This document shows positions 33,301-46,056 of a DNA stretch of 64,000 nucleotides, piece by piece. The stretch is from Hermetia illucens. Its lineage: Eukaryota; Arthropoda; Insecta; Diptera; Stratiomyidae. The notes under the pieces were generated by a model. That model searched no databases. It was not told where the DNA came from and worked only from the letters and a program-made list of their open reading frames with translations. The position numbers and the translations under genes are program-made. How positions within the stretch are numbered: the stretch's first letter is position 1; the number at the start of each line of letters is the position of its first letter. The stretch covers positions 152,472,692 to 152,536,691 of the forward strand of contig NC_051851.1 of the NCBI RefSeq assembly GCF_905115235.1, given 5' to 3'.

Positions 33301-34860
33301 ACCTGCAGGTGTCGAAGAAACCTGGAATCCGGAATCACCAGAAATCTTGAAGGTTCCGTTTGTGAATTCTAACGATTCTCTTATATTTTTCCATTATTAT
33401 TGGCATTGCCTAGAGGAATATCGGTAGAAATACCTCTTACATTCTCCACTTCCATTTTGTGTCGAGAGTTTGCTTGATCGTCCTTTATCGTTGCATTACT
33501 CGCACCAAACTTGGTTTCCACTTCCAGTCTAAAGTATGGCCCCCCTGCTTTGAGAAGACCGGATAGCTTCCGATTCGGCCTGAATATGGCCTTCAGAGCT
33601 TCCAATTTTTACAGCTTCTTGCCCAGGTATTCCTTAGATTTCCAAGAGGTTCTTTCCTATAGCTCCTCTCAAGGACCTCCAGTTGCTTTGAAATTCCCTT
33701 TTTGTCTTCCAGAAGAGCTTTAGGTATGTTTGGTCAATCGTGACTTTAATTAGAGATCTATAGACCAGGAGTAGGATTTTATGAAAGGAATTTGATTTAT
33801 AGATACAGGCTAGTCGGGTCGACGAGCCAATTGTGGAAAAGATAATTTTGTACCGCTATGGTATCTAAGTTAAATTTGGGTAAGACCTCCCGTCTTCTAT
33901 GTAAGTTCTTTTGACATAGAGAGGCTGTTTCGACGCGTAATTTTTAGGTACCTTATCGTTCTCTATGAAAAGCGAAGATTATGTTTCAAAAGAATCCGCT
34001 TTCCTTCGCATTTTCTAGGCTATTTTTGTTGGTGCAAATAATTAGATTATCTTGAATATTTGAATTTCTTCATTTCACTTTATCCGACCATCAAACTAAG
34101 GGGTAAACAAATGATTAAATTTATGGTAAAAAAATTCTAACACATCACAATGCTCCATGAGTCTCATATCACGATAAAATATCACCACATGTGAAAAAAG
34201 GTTTGAAAATTTTAAAGTAAACATTTTTTTCTAATAAAAGAACGTTTATAAATCAGAAATTCCTTTTATAGTGCACATTTTACTCAAAATAAACCGAACA
34301 ATAAAATATAGATTGGTTAAAATCTAGAGCGTTAAAACTAAAATAATGGAATCAATGATAAATGAAAATAAACAGAATTAAATCTTATGATATCTATTAT
34401 AAAAATAACTTAAGAAAATTTGTAAAATGCTTCGCAATTTCCACGCCAAGTAGAGTTTATTAGAATTTTAGTAAGCCGACTTTATATAGTCAGAATCTAA
34501 ATCGATTAAAAAAGGCCTTTCCTTTATGACAATAATCGTTTGATTGAACAAATTAAAAAAAAAAAAGATAAAAGATAGAAAAATCAATATCGAAGATGAG
34601 TAAATGATTCTATTTTTGCAAAAAAAAGGAAAATCAAACTAAAATGTAATTTTAAATTGAAAAGAGGAAAAACAAATAGGAAATTATATATTGTAACGAA
34701 CAAACATGCAAATAACGACAATAACAGACAATAATATTTGTAATCAGATTATTATAACTAATTTTCGAACTATTCCATAGTGTTCCTCATCAAATAGAAA
34801 ATATATATACATATGTATATGCTTTGACCATTGTGTAATCATTGTCTTCTTTATTTAGTT
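33301..34860. other. AT-rich region without genes
   Basis: No domain on either strand. From about 34050 to 34850 the sequence is extremely A+T rich with long A runs. It looks like old intergenic DNA or a matrix-attachment type of sequence (inference). Confidence 0.5.
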
Positions 34861-35107
34861 GTTTGTACACAGGAAAGTCGATTAAAGTCCTCTATTTATG
34901 AGCAAAACATCCTATCTGGTGTCCTTGGTCGCTCCATCTGAAATAGGATCTACCAGGTCCTTTTTTGTCACCATAATTATTTCCCCTTGCCCATTCGGAT
35001 GATGTGACCTGCCTACTGCGGAAAGACAGACAGACAGGTAAACAATAGTTGAAAGCTAAATAAAGAAACGACTTTAATGAAAGCAGTCCAAATGGAAAGA
35101 TAGTCAC

Positions 35108-35788
35108 TTAGATAGTAATATCCTCCCCTACCTCAAAGGAGAAATCGAAAGGGGAGACGCAGATGGGGGTCCCGCTCCTGCCCAGCACCTGGTTTAAGCT
35201 CCTTGTCTCCATCGCAAATCGTGGGCAGTGAAACATCATATGCTCTGGATCCTCCGGTATGCCATCGCATCTGGGACAGTTCGGAAAATCATCCAACCCA
35301 AAGCGGTGCAGATGCTGCCTGTAGCAACCACCCTGTCCCGTGAGGAACTGGGTAATGTGGTAGTTGGTCTCCCCATGTTTTCGCTCAAGCCACACCCTAA
35401 TGTTGGGAATGAGACTGTGCGTCCACCGACCTTTCGTAGACTCGTCCCATCTGCGTTGCCAGAGATCAAGCGACTCTGACCTTGCTGCATTTCTACGCTG
35501 GGCATGCCCCTCCATATGTCTTGCATTGTACAGGACACTCATTTCTTTGGCCAGAATGTCAACCGGGATCATGCCTGCCATCACCAATACTGCCTCATCT
35601 GATGTGGTTCTAAAAGCACTGCAAACCCTCAAAGCCATCCGCCGGTAAACCGAGTTCATCTGCTTCCGTCTCTGAGAGTTTGCAAGCGCCTCTGTCCACA
35701 CAGGCGACGAGTAGAGCAGGATGGAGCGCACCACTTCGGCTAGCACCAATCTCCGGGAATGTTTCGATCCACCAATATTTGGCAACAT
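35108..35788 (-). pseudogene. LINE J1 ORF2 C-terminal region with zinc knuckle
   Basis: 226-codon frame following the RT: VVRSILLYSSPVW, an Ala- and Arg-rich middle, ITQFLTGQGGCYRQHLHRFG and the CCHC-type knuckle CPRCDGIPEDPEHMMFHCP. Typical of R1-type ORF2 ends. TAA stop at 35108-35110. Confidence 0.85.
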
Positions 35789-35868
35789 TTTTGCAAGTGC
35801 CGTGATGGCACTGGCTGCTTTTTGGCATGCATACTCTATGTGTTGCCTAAAACTTAATTTGGTGTCAA

Positions 35869-36630
35869 TTATACCCCCAGGTATTTGATAGCCGGCTTTG
35901 GTACGACCGTATGTCCACCGACCTCCACTTTTACAGTGTTATTTTTCCTGGGTTTCGTTTTTAAGACCGCTTCCGTTTTTGCGTACGCCAAGGTCAGCCC
36001 GGCCTTTTCTAGCCAGGACTTTACCGCTCTCACTGTTTCCGTTGCGTAAACCACCACATCTTCTGGGTGTTTTGCTGCAACAACCAAAGCTAGGTCATCA
36101 GCAAAGCCGACAATCGTAGTCCCCTCTGGGACGGGAAGAGCAAGCACCCCATTATACGTGATATTCCACAACAGGGGACCAAGTACCGATCCCTGTGGTA
36201 GCCCGGCTGTGACAATGTACTCTTTGGGGCCCTCATCCGTCCCATACCAGAGAGTCCTCTCTGAGAGGTAGTTTTCCACCAAATTCGCTAAGTATTCGGG
36301 GACACCTATGTCAGTCAACGCCCCTTTAATTCTATTCCAGTTGACCGAGTTGAATGCGTTTTTGACATCCAACGCCACCACGGCACAGTAGCCGCCAGAA
36401 ATCAGTGCACCTTGTGCCAGGTTTACCACCATGCCAATTGCGTCCACCGTGGAGTGGGCGCGTCGGAAACCAAACTGGCGTTCTGACAAACCATTGCTAG
36501 CTTCGACGATGGGCAGGAGTCTGTTGTAGATGACTCTCTCCATCATCTTGCCCATTGTATCCAACAGGCAGATAGGACGATACGACGCTGGGTTTCCAGG
36601 TGGCTTGCCAGGCTTCGGAAGCAACATCAA
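35869..36630 (-). pseudogene. LINE J1 reverse transcriptase core
   Basis: 253-codon frame covering fingers to palm and thumb: LLPKPGKPPGNPASYRPICL, ERQFGFRRAHSTVDAI, VALDVKNAFNSVNW, LPQGSVLGPLLWN, FADDLALVVAA and PAIKYLGV. All three catalytic aspartates of the RT are present. It continues out of frame into the C-terminal frame at 35788. Confidence 0.85.
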
Positions 36631-37411
36631 CTTTTGCTTTTCCCACTAGGAATATTCCTTCTTTTAGGCACGCCTCGAAGGTGTTGGCGAAAAGGTCGGG
36701 CCTAGTCTTCACTGCCAGTTTCAAAGCTCCGTTGGGGATGCCATCCAAACCTGGGGCCTTGTTGTCACCGAACCTACCACATATTTCCCGCAGCTCCTCC
36801 ACAGTTACAGGCGGTATTATGGCGTCATTTAGTTGGACAAAAATTTGCCTTCCCCTATTTTCGTGGTGAGGGAACAGAGTGGGAACAATCTGTTTCAGGA
36901 GGCGCGGACAGGTCATCTGAGGTGATTTCCGCAGCCTTTTCATCACCACTCTGTAAGCCTCGCCCCAAGGGTTTATGTCGGCATGGTCGCACAGCTGTTT
37001 GAAGCTGTTCTTTTTGCTCCTCCGAATGGCTTCCTTTAGGCGGCCATGCAATTGCTTGTGTGCCTCGTCTCGACCGCTGCCACCGGGTTTCTCTCCAGCC
37101 GTACCATTCAGGGATATGTCGAATTTGAGCACCGCGGAAAACGTGTCCCAAGCATACCACCCGGCATTCTGCGAAAACTCTTTTTCGAGCTCGATCCGCC
37201 CTTGATCTCTATGCAGATTGCCTGGTGGTCGCTGTGAGTATAGTCCTCACTGACATGCCAAGCGATTCTACTGGCTAAAGTGGCACTCACGTATGTCAGG
37301 TCCACTATAGACCCCAGGCCCCTTCCCTGGAAAGTGTACGAAGACCCAACATTCGCAGTACCACGTCCAGCTCTGCGAATGCTTCGAGGAGAACACGTCT
37401 CCTGACATTAG

Positions 37412-37789
37412 TTATCTGCCCCATTCAAGAGCCCACGCATTGAAATCGCCTCCTATTATGATCGGCCAACGCCCTCTTGCATCCAAAATAAGAGCAGCAA
37501 GCATCCGCTCATACTCGACGGGTGTAGCGCTGGGTGGAGCATAGCAGCTGTAGATGTGGATGACCGTCACCTTCGCTCTGATGAAGCCCTCCTCCGGGTG
37601 CTCCATTATTTCCTGGAAGTCTTGTTCTCCACAAGTCCACAACGCTGCTTGGCCCGTTTGGTCTTTCACCCAAACGCTACCACCGCGGTTTCGGTATGGT
37701 TCACTTATGTTGTTTTTCTCGCGGATGGTTTGCGCGAGTAAATCTTGCGCCGCCTCGCAGTGGTTGAGGTTGATTTGTATCAACCTCAT
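37412..37789 (-). pseudogene. LINE J1 ORF2 N-terminus, endonuclease
   Basis: Starts MRLIQINLNHCEAAQDLL, the standard opening of R1-type ORF2. It holds ISEPYRN, YSCYAPPSATPVEYE and IIIGGDFNAWALEWG, the central endonuclease boxes. It ends in a premature stop; the rest of the endonuclease reads at 37305-37108 in another frame. Confidence 0.85.
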
Positions 37790-38010
37790 CTGCGATTTGT
37801 GCTAAGGGCTCTCTTGTAGTCCGGGCACCTGCTGCTGCCCGCAATGTACCGATGGTCCACACCCTCCTTTCCTTTGCACAGTAGACAATTTGGGTCAGCT
37901 CCGCAGTCCTTGCTGATATGACCTTCCACTCCGCATCTCCTGCATTGTGTCATATCTATCCTTGAAAAAAAGTGGCAACTTTTTATCTCCTGCACTCCCC
38001 CCTTTGCTAC

Positions 38011-38335
38011 TTATGCAAGAGCTAAGAGCTGCTTTGGAAAGTACTAATCGGAACCTTTCATTTGATATCTAACATGATTACATTCGGCAAAAGAATGTCA
38101 CTCGTCAATTTGGTTCGCCAAATGCCTTTTAACTCCCGCCGAGATTTCCCGAGGAGGCCGCACTTGTTTTCAACTGTTCAGCGCCAAATGCTCTTGTGGC
38201 GACCCATTCCTCCCCCCTCCCTCTCTCTTCGGAGAATGGGCTCCACTGCACCGCAGAAATGGAATTGTCGCCCCTCCGCCCGCCAATCCACTACCACATC
38301 CGATCACACCGTCCATAGGTGAAAGGCCTGCGCGA
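38011..38335. other. Spacer with a GC-richer block, nothing recognised
   Basis: From about 38140 to 38320 the base composition is C-rich and unlike its neighbours. No domain seen on either strand. Confidence 0.35.
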
Positions 38336-38339
38336 CTAC

Positions 38340-39260
38340 CAAGTTCTTTATTTGAAGTAACATTAGGCCAAAGCACTTCAATGAGAACAACGTAGACAAG
38401 TGTTGACTAAGACTTGGAGGTTTTGAGTAACACGTCCTACTCGCATATAGCAACACTGAAAGAACACTAGTACGGAACAGTCCCAATTTGATTTTGAGAT
38501 AACTGCATTTGCAGATTTTTCAAATAGCGGTGAAAGCGGATCTAGTTCAGATAGGCACCATCCAGTTTGGTGCTACCGTCAGCGGAAACCACGCTTCCTA
38601 GATATACAAATTGATCGACGCCTTCGTTGCTTTGTCCATTAATGCAGATTGGCAGAAGGAGATGACCCGTCAAACTGAGGAGTTTGGCTTTGTTGGTGTT
38701 CATCTTCAGTCTGACCCTACTTGCATCCTTTCCAAATTCAGGTTCATTTGATCAATGTCCATGGCAAACAGATGAGATCAGCGAGTGTTTTATGAAAGAT
38801 GCCATGGTCCCTTAGACTCCTCAACGTCTTATGGACAGGACAGTATGCAGAATGCCATCGATAATAGGAGGGAATACTATCGGTGACGGACCCTTCGTTG
38901 GAATCTTTCCCTCATTGAAAAGGTTTCGGATCCTCAAGATTTCCGTACGAGTGGAATCAGGAAATCTGTGGTAACTGCAGGTGCAATGCTGAATAACTAT
39001 ACGGGGAGACCATCATTCGCAGTGGTCAAGCTTAAATTCCTTGGGTTCATCAATCCTTCTGCGATTCCGTGGTCAGCTACATTTTATGTCGCCCCGTTGG
39101 AGCACCCGAAAAAGAACATTTTGGATAGCAGCTCAGTGCTCATCGATCTTTTTAGTCGGGTTACTTAGTGTATCTACCGTCCGATCATCAAAATAGCACT
39201 CCTGGTGTCAAGCGACGGTCTAACACACTTCTTTGTTCTAATTTCAAGATAAAAAAGGAT
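38340..39260 (-). mobile_element. LINE E2: RTE-like fragment, copy of E1
   Basis: Minus strand. SVLSVLLYASRTC near 38460 (thumb), then sequence closely parallel to the E1 thumb at 38570-38750 (INGQSNEGVDQFVYLGS in pieces). Endonuclease-end sequence is near 39190-39240 (SLDTRSAILMIGR). The middle of the RT is deleted or scrambled. Confidence 0.7.
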
Positions 39261-39894
39261 CCTGGATCCGTATTCACTTGATGACGAATCGGAAACAAAC
39301 ACCCCTTTCTGGGATAAGCATTCAACTTTTTGAAAGAAGCCGACTACAGATTTTGCCTTCTCTGTTTTTCTTAGGATACTAACCTGGAGGTGAATCTACA
39401 TAATTTGGGGTACAGTAAGCCTGGTTCAGTAAGCTTCAGTTGCTCTGTCAGCTTTTCTATTCAACATCATTTTATGATATTTGTGTTCTGAATGCCTTCA
39501 GCGAAATATATTATCTGGGACCACATGCTTTCGCATTGCAGCGTGGCCTCAACTAAAATGTCCTGAAGTACCCGATCCTTTCCAGGAAGGAAACGTCGGT
39601 GAAGAGGAGAATATGGCAACCATCGTCAAGCGTCCCTTTGCGGTAAAGATCGTGATTACTGGACACGAGACTTCTAACATCAGCTATTAGTCGGTTAATG
39701 GCGAACATTCAAGCGGCTTCGTTTTTCGCATTGTTCACAATATGGTGGAAGGTGCAGAGGTGTTTCAACGTCGGCTTCGACTCGGCCATAATCTCTTTTT
39801 AATCAGGACAAATACTTCCAGTTTTCTCAAGAGTTGGTAGCAAACTTTGCTGAGTCATCCATCTATTGACCCGATGCACTAATATTTCCGGTGT
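39261..39894. other. Spacer, nothing recognised
   Basis: Both strands carry short frames only. No LINE motif I can defend. Confidence 0.35.
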
Positions 39895-40125
39895 ATCATC
39901 ATCAACAGCGCAACAACCGGTATCCGGTCTAGGCCTGCCTTAATAAGGAACTCCAGACATCCCGGTTTTGCGCCGAGGTTCATCTATGCGATATCCCTAA
40001 AAGCTGTCTTGCGTCCTGACCTACGCCATCGCTCCATCTCAGGCAGGGTCTGCCTCGTCTTCTTTCCGTTGTATGCTGTGCTCATTTGATCGACCGCGCT
40101 GCGCATGGTTGCCTCCCCCCTTCAA
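39895..40125 (-). mobile_element. LINE F1: 3' tail only
   Basis: Minus strand copy of the F element's last coding stretch (GRPCLRWSDGVGQDARQLLG, then TSAQNRDVWSSLLRQA) and its ATC-rich tail. It matches the 3' end of F5. Only the tail is present, the usual result of early termination during target-primed reverse transcription. Confidence 0.8.
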
Positions 40126-40139
40126 AGCCTGTAGAGTAC

Positions 40140-40600
40140 TCATTTATTATCCACAAAAGTTGGGGACGTGAAAACGATTTTCAAATGTCTAAAGCATGTT
40201 AACCTGATATCCGCTGCCCAAAATGCGTTGCGAACACGTTCAGTAGCAAGTCAGGTGTATGCCTTCAGTACCTTGTTGGGGACACTATCCGGTTGGACAT
40301 TTTTGATCAAAACGCTTCTTTCAATTTCTTTACCCTTACCGGTGATTATGGGCTGTGTAATCCTGCAGTAACTTTCAGGGCATGCTGGGATTAAAAACTT
40401 GGCGTCAAAAATCACGTTCAACAATAGCGTCCAATTTTTGCAGTACCTCTGGCCTGGTGGCCATGTTCCAGACACTTCGAAGATCGGCTCAAGGATCCAC
40501 TCAAGGACTCTGAGGTGTAAGCTCTCTCTCCCTTTCTGCGTTCTTGCCAAATCTCTCATCGTGTGGATAAGGGAACGCTCGGTGGATGTATTATGGGCGT
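40140..40600 (-). mobile_element. LINE R: RT-start fragment
   Basis: Minus strand, 40559-40251: PDSVPNKVLKAYT is a decayed form of the GPDGVPN fingers box, preceded by a linker. It adjoins F1. Clade unclear, perhaps R1-type. Confidence 0.4.
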
Positions 40601-40869
40601 AGAGAACTAAAACCGAACATAGAGAAGAAGAGGAGGGATAAATTCATGGTGTGGAACTTCGGACTCCCAGTACCGACTGTTATTTGTTTGTGCAAGGCGA
40701 GTCCTGTCATCGATATCGAATAACCGCGGGGGTTCAGTAGTGGTAACCTTGGCTAGTGTGACATCAAATGCTACAATTATACAGGAGGGGGTAGTAATTA
40801 TTCCATTGAGAGACTCGTTCTGATGAAGGTCGATCTTTTGTAGATTCCCACCTTTATGGGCATAAATCC

Positions 40870-43800
40870 TCGCGATTCAAGAAGCAACTGCTAATTGAGA
40901 GACTATAGCAGAGCACGGAAAGGAGGAAACTATGATGGTAACTACCCGAGTAACGTAAGACGAAGCGATCAATCGGGAGCTGCCTTTATGGCACTGGGTA
41001 ATTACATCTTGGAGCTCTACGAATTTATCAAGGAATGCCGGAGTATACATCAGAAGATAAAAGTCAAAGAGAAATGAGCCAGGCAACACAAGTGGCGCTC
41101 ACTCGTAAGAGAAGAAATCCCGGAAAAGGTTAAATGATCGGTTGAAGGAACAAACAAAGAAAACGGGCTCAACTTCCAAGAAGGTGGACTAGATGAGGAG
41201 GTCGGCTGGAGCTGCCGTTCAAACTCACACAACCGCAATTCCGAAGTGATTGAGTGGATCCCACAAGGAGGATATGGATGTCTGGACAACAAACTATCGA
41301 GTCGCACACCAAATCACCTACGCAAGGATTCCTTGGTTGCCTAGGATGCCGATCGGTTTTTACGATGATAAGGAAGTCAGTGTATCCTCAACAGCTTAAA
41401 GAGTTCTCCCAAGTCAATGAATTCGTCCATCAAAGTAAGCGGAAATTGTTATCATCTTCAAACGAAGCGAAGGGTCATACGCTGACATTGTCAGGAAAAT
41501 AAAGGCAGACTCAGAACTCACCAATTTGGGAGGTAATGTTAGCCACTTAGACGGTCCCAGAGAGGAGATCGTATGTCGTAGCTGAAGAGATCCAAGAATA
41601 TAACGCAAAATAAGTTCTTGAGCAAAACATGGAAAACCTTAAGGCCAAGAAAACGAAATAAGGGCTAGTAAGCCAGATATTTTTATAGTTTGCAAGATGA
41701 AGTCCAGCGAGCGATTTTCGAGGCTTTGGAAAAGAAGTTTAACCTTATATAACTTGAAAGGTCAGCGACAAAAACGCTACGGCAAATTTACGTAGGCATG
41801 TATCAAGCAATGCATGTACCAAGCAATGCAAAGGGAAGAAGGGTGTGGGCCTTCAGCACGTTGTCTCAGTATTGGAATATAGGAGAACCCTTAACGCAAA
41901 TCGCTGACAAGGTTGCTACAAAGCAACCTCAACTACTGCTAATCGCCGAAGGACCTACTCTCAAAAATCATCCGTGTGAAAGGTGTCCATGTGGCCATAA
42001 TTAGTGAGCCACATAAGAACACGAGGGGGAGGGGAATGAGCTAAGCATCGCTTTGGCCTTTCGGAGAACAAGCCTTCCAAGAAATCGTGGGGCACGACTG
42101 TTGTGCTCTAATCAGTTCAAAACTTGACGAGTATGAGCAAATGATGAGGGGTGTGGTTTTGGGAGCAAGAGGATGTTAGCCGAAAATCATAACATTGGAT
42201 TTTATTGCGTGGGCTCTTGAATGTACCTGCCAGACAACAAATGTGAGAGGAAGTCTTTTGGCTGAAACTCATATACTTTTCGGAGTAGGGGTCTGAGGTT
42301 TATAGTGGGCATGACATAAGTGAGTTCCGCTTTAGCTAGTAGTGTTGTTTGGTAAGATAGTGAGTACTATTCTCACAGTGGCCACTAAGTGATCTGCATG
42401 GAGATCAATGGCGAGCTCCGCAAAGAGTTTACATAGACTCCCGCATGGGTTACCGCGGTTTTCGACAGGGACGCGTTTTCTATGGTGCTCGCGTCTGGTA
42501 TAAATGGTGCAACTATAGAAAAATCACCAAGATCACTCAATGGGTTTCGACAGCATGCGATGCTGCTGTGCCCAGACGCCGATTGCTCTCCAATAAGCAA
42601 CTCAACTACTGGCGGAATAAAGAAATTGAAAATTAGGGCGCTGCATCGTTTCAGGCAACTAGACTTTACCGCAGACCTATGGGAAAACCCATTGGCGACG
42701 ATCAGGGGGAAACGCACAGAAAACTCCGACTCGTAACAGCAAAAGGAACTAGTTCAAATGATTGTGCAAAGATACCGATATAAAGCCTTGGGATGGGGTT
42801 GAGAGAATGGTAATGAAAACGCTGCGCTGTCAGCGCCTTCTTAAAGAAAATGTTACCAATTTGTTTTCTCATCACGAAAATAGCGGAGGAAAAGGGTCGT
42901 CTAGGCTAATGAGTGCGTTATACCTACAATTACCAAGCACGAGCTCTGGGAAATATGTGGTAGGATCGGCGACTACAAGGTCCCGAGTTTGAATAGCATC
43001 GTAAGTAGAGCTTTGAAGTTGTCAGTGAAGATTAGGTTAGACCATATCGGCAATACCTAGGCGTGCCTAGCAGAGGAAAGGTTCCTTGTTCAGTAGAAAA
43101 AGAACTTGTTTGCAAAACCCAATAAGCAGTGGAGAGGGAGGGGGGGGGGGCTGAGATGATGGAAAGAGTCAGCTACCACAGATTGATTCTCATCGTTGAA
43201 AGCGGCAATGGCCTGTCGGAGCGCCAATATGGGTTTCGACTCACCACCTTACGGTGGATGCATTGAGTACGGTGGTCAGCCTTGCAAATGGTGCAATGAA
43301 ATTTGGTGGCGGTTGTACTGTGTTGGCGCTGGATGCTGAAAAGGTATTCAATTCCGTATTAGATGCATCGGTATCCCTGGGTATTTGGCGAGTGTGGTCA
43401 AGAATTACCTCTTGAAGCGAACTCCCTGATAAAGGAAAGAGTACATCGCCACAGCAGGGCTCAGTGCTGGGTCCCCTGCTGTATAATGAAATGCTTGTGT
43501 TTCCCGCTTTAGAGGAGATTCCGATTATCGGTTCTACCAATAACTTTGCTGTAGTTGTTGTAGAGAATGTGGGGATTCACGCGACGAAGACAGTTGACCT
43601 TGGTGGCTGAAAGAAAAACACGGTTATGGTGGTATTCGGTGGATATATGGTCGTCTCTAAGCCAGCTATTAGGTACTTGCGGGTGATGATTGATGGGTAA
43701 ATTGAGTTTTAAGGAGCACTTAGGGTACGCATCTCAAGAGGCTTCTAGTGGCAAATATCGGTGAGCGGAAACACTGTAAGAGATTGCTTTTAGACGGAAT

Positions 43801-44400
43801 GGGGCGGTCCATTCTGCTGTATGCATTGCCTATGTGAGTGGCGTGCTAGGAAACTCTCAGAGAAGGAAACAGGAAAATTAAGTTTTCCGGCTGAGGTTTC
43901 TGAGGGTTTGCAGCGCTTTTGGAAATACTTTAGATGAAACAAGGCGGGCATGACTCTTGTCGATATTCTGATGAATTAAACAAATGTGGAATATCATACA
44001 AGACGTATGGAGGGGCACACAGAACAGAGAAATGCGGCAAAGCCAAAGTTGCATGATCTCTAGCAACGCAGATGAGACGAGGCTTCGAAGGGCTGGCGGA
44101 CGCACAGGCTCATTTCCTCCTTCCCCCGAAGAAACCAACTACCACATTGCTCAGTTCCTCTAGGGACATGGTGGTTGATATAGTGTTCATTTCCACCGCT
44201 TTGGGCTGGATGGATTGCCGAAATGTCCGAACCAGAGGATGCAGAGCATGTAATATTTCACTGTCACTGTCCAGGAGAAAAGGAACTTGAATCAAGCGCA
44301 AGCCGGTTGAGTATAGTTTAGGAGATTCTGGCTTACGGTTGTAAAAATACACAACAAGTTATTTTAAAAAGCAAGGAGGAGGAAAGCTTAAAGAACAAGA
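40870..44400 (+). mobile_element. LINE J2: decayed R1-type, nearly full length
   Basis: Plus strand relative of J1. ORF1 debris at 40895-41990. Endonuclease traces VAIISEPHKN near 41990, AFQEIVGHD near 42080, and AWALEC with NVRGSLLAETHILFGVGV near 42210-42290. The endonuclease end and linker are at 42390-42740. RT has MMERVSYHRLI near 43155-43190, LSERQYGF near 43215, VLALDAEKVFNS near 43320 and GSVLGPLLYNEM near 43460. The C-terminal knuckle region is near 44140-44290. Far more broken than J1, so probably an older insertion. A G run marks a deletion in the RT. Confidence 0.75.
43139..43150 (+). repeat. Poly-G run inside LINE J2
   Basis: A G tract sits where J1 has about 20 codons between GKPPG and MGKMMERV. 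It therefore marks an internal deletion joint, as the poly-C run does in B1. Confidence 0.6.
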
Positions 44401-46020
44401 AGCACGAGTGCTTAAAGATAAACTCACCTTATAAAGGAAAACCTACATGGGGTTCCGGCGAGCCTTGGACTAGAGGGATCGCGGAATGTTTTTATTGGAT
44501 GTGAATCTCACAGTTGCCCGCTCTATCTCAGACTCTTGCGCGGCTAAGTTGGAACAGATGTGTCTTTTTAAGATTTTCAACCCTCCCTGTATGCACAAAA
44601 AAAAAACTGAGGCTCTCCGTTTCGTATTTTGGATCTCATTCCGTAAAGTGGGAAGCTTTTTCCAAAATGCCAGCATAAGCCTATTCCATATGAGGTGAAA
44701 GCTAGAAAAGGTTATTCCACAATGATCCTTGAGGAAATTATTTTCCAGCCCAGAGCCTGTGGTCCAAATTTAGGGTATCTGAATACCAGGTAGCAGCAGT
44801 GCCAAACGTAGTGGGATACCGTAATGGGTAGATACTTGGTACTTTCACTGAGAAGCAGCAAATCAGCGTTTCGTTTGCAATGTCACTCCTATGAATATTT
44901 GCTTCCAGGACGTGGATCATGCTACTATGCATTGAAATTGTTTCAGCGGTCCTTAAAATACCTGGTATTACTTCGAATCAAGAATGTGAGCTACGTCTTC
45001 TTTCCAGATACTATGGTCTTTGTAGATCACGTAACATTCTTCCTTCGTTTTCGTTTTAGATCCACGTATGTAATATATATATACTGCTCCTGTTAAGCCT
45101 TTTGCATACTTTTGCAATATCCTTGCTATTGAATCACCGAGTCAGAACCCGCCCCTTTCCGTATCCTACAGATTGAGAAATCTCGGCGCTTTCTTGATAA
45201 AGCTGGTTAAGGCTAGATTCTGTCCCTTGGACTTGACCGATGTGCCTCTTTTCTTGATATTGGTAATATCTGGGTAGCTTCATTTGATCGCTTTTTCTAC
45301 TGGTTCCTCGTTTACAGGGCAGCCTTAGTTTAAGGGTAGAGGTTACTTTGAGGCAGAACACGACTGCTTTCGTCCGTACAATGGTCCGCGCTACTTTACA
45401 GAATGCGATCTTCTTGACAGTCCTCGATCGGGGTATCATTGTTCGGTTTAAGAAAAAGGGTCCGCATTTTGGGATTTCGGCTGCCGTTTTTTATGTGATT
45501 ATGACTAAAATTACCCAACAGGTAGGACAGGCAGGCCAATGATGCTTGCTTGTAGAAATATGTAGAGCGAGTCGAAGTTATTTGCTTGGCTCATCTGAAG
45601 TAGAAACAGCCTTTCTGAAATGTCTTAACGCTGAACAACGGTGTAGGAAAAGGGAAGGAAGGAAGGTCATATCTTTATGGAAGCTTTTGTATTGAGATCT
45701 GGGGATCCTTATTGCGAAGCAAGCACTGGTACCCCCCAGGATAATGGCAGACGGAAAGGAAATTATTCGCATTAAAGGATTTGCAGTCATGAAGTCGTGT
45801 CATCTGGTTCGATAGGATGATCCAAAAGTCCTTGAGATCCTTGTTACGAGATGACAATTCAGGGTTCGATTATTTTTATTTTCTTAACTGTCAAAATCGA
45901 TTTTGGAACACTTTCCTATTCCACTTTGAAACGTTGCATTGCTTCGCAGTAGGCTTGGGATGTATCTATTTATGAACAGAAGTTTCCTTTTTGTGAAATT
46001 TGGCATTCAAGGCTCATTCT
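44401..46020. other. Spacer before the small-gene cluster, nothing recognised
   Basis: Several open frames of 60-100 codons overlap on both strands, none with a motif. AT content rises toward 46000. Confidence 0.4.
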
Positions 46021-46056
46021 AAAGTTTTAATTAGTTCAGTAAGTTTTAAGAAAATT
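46021..46056 (+). promoter_or_regulatory. Upstream block of small gene 1 with TCAGT initiator-like motif
   Basis: Contains TCAGT at 46036-46040 followed by AAGTTTTAAGAAAAT. The same block lies before small gene 2 and a weaker form before small gene 3, at almost the same distance (about 250 bases) from the ATG. TCAGT fits the arthropod initiator, so this may be the transcription start. Confidence 0.5.

Larger units (their letters stand above)
34870..38010 (-). mobile_element. LINE J1: R1-type, the best preserved LINE here
   Basis: Minus strand. The ORF1 C-terminus (37995-37786) has zinc knuckles CRRCGVEGHISKDC and CLLCKGKEGVDH. ORF2 starts at 37789 (MRLIQINLNHCEAAQDLL), with the ORF1 stop and ORF2 start overlapping as ATGA. 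The endonuclease (37789-37412) has GGDFNAWALEWG, and its SDH box is at about 37245. RT is at 37132-35869, with PQGSVLGPLLWN and FADDLALVV. The C-terminus (35788-35108) holds the GCYRQHLHRF and CPRCDGIPEDPEHMMFHC knuckle. No RNase H, as in R1. A handful of breaks split ORF2 into about five frames. The 3' untranslated part runs to about 34870. No 28S rDNA is next to it. Confidence 0.88.

Noticed and set aside
34870-38010. An rDNA-embedded R1 element
   Set aside because: No 28S-like sequence was seen on either side.
44738-45542. Possible genes before the small-gene cluster
   Set aside because: Frames of 60-100 codons on both strands without motif, splice sites or start context that stand out.
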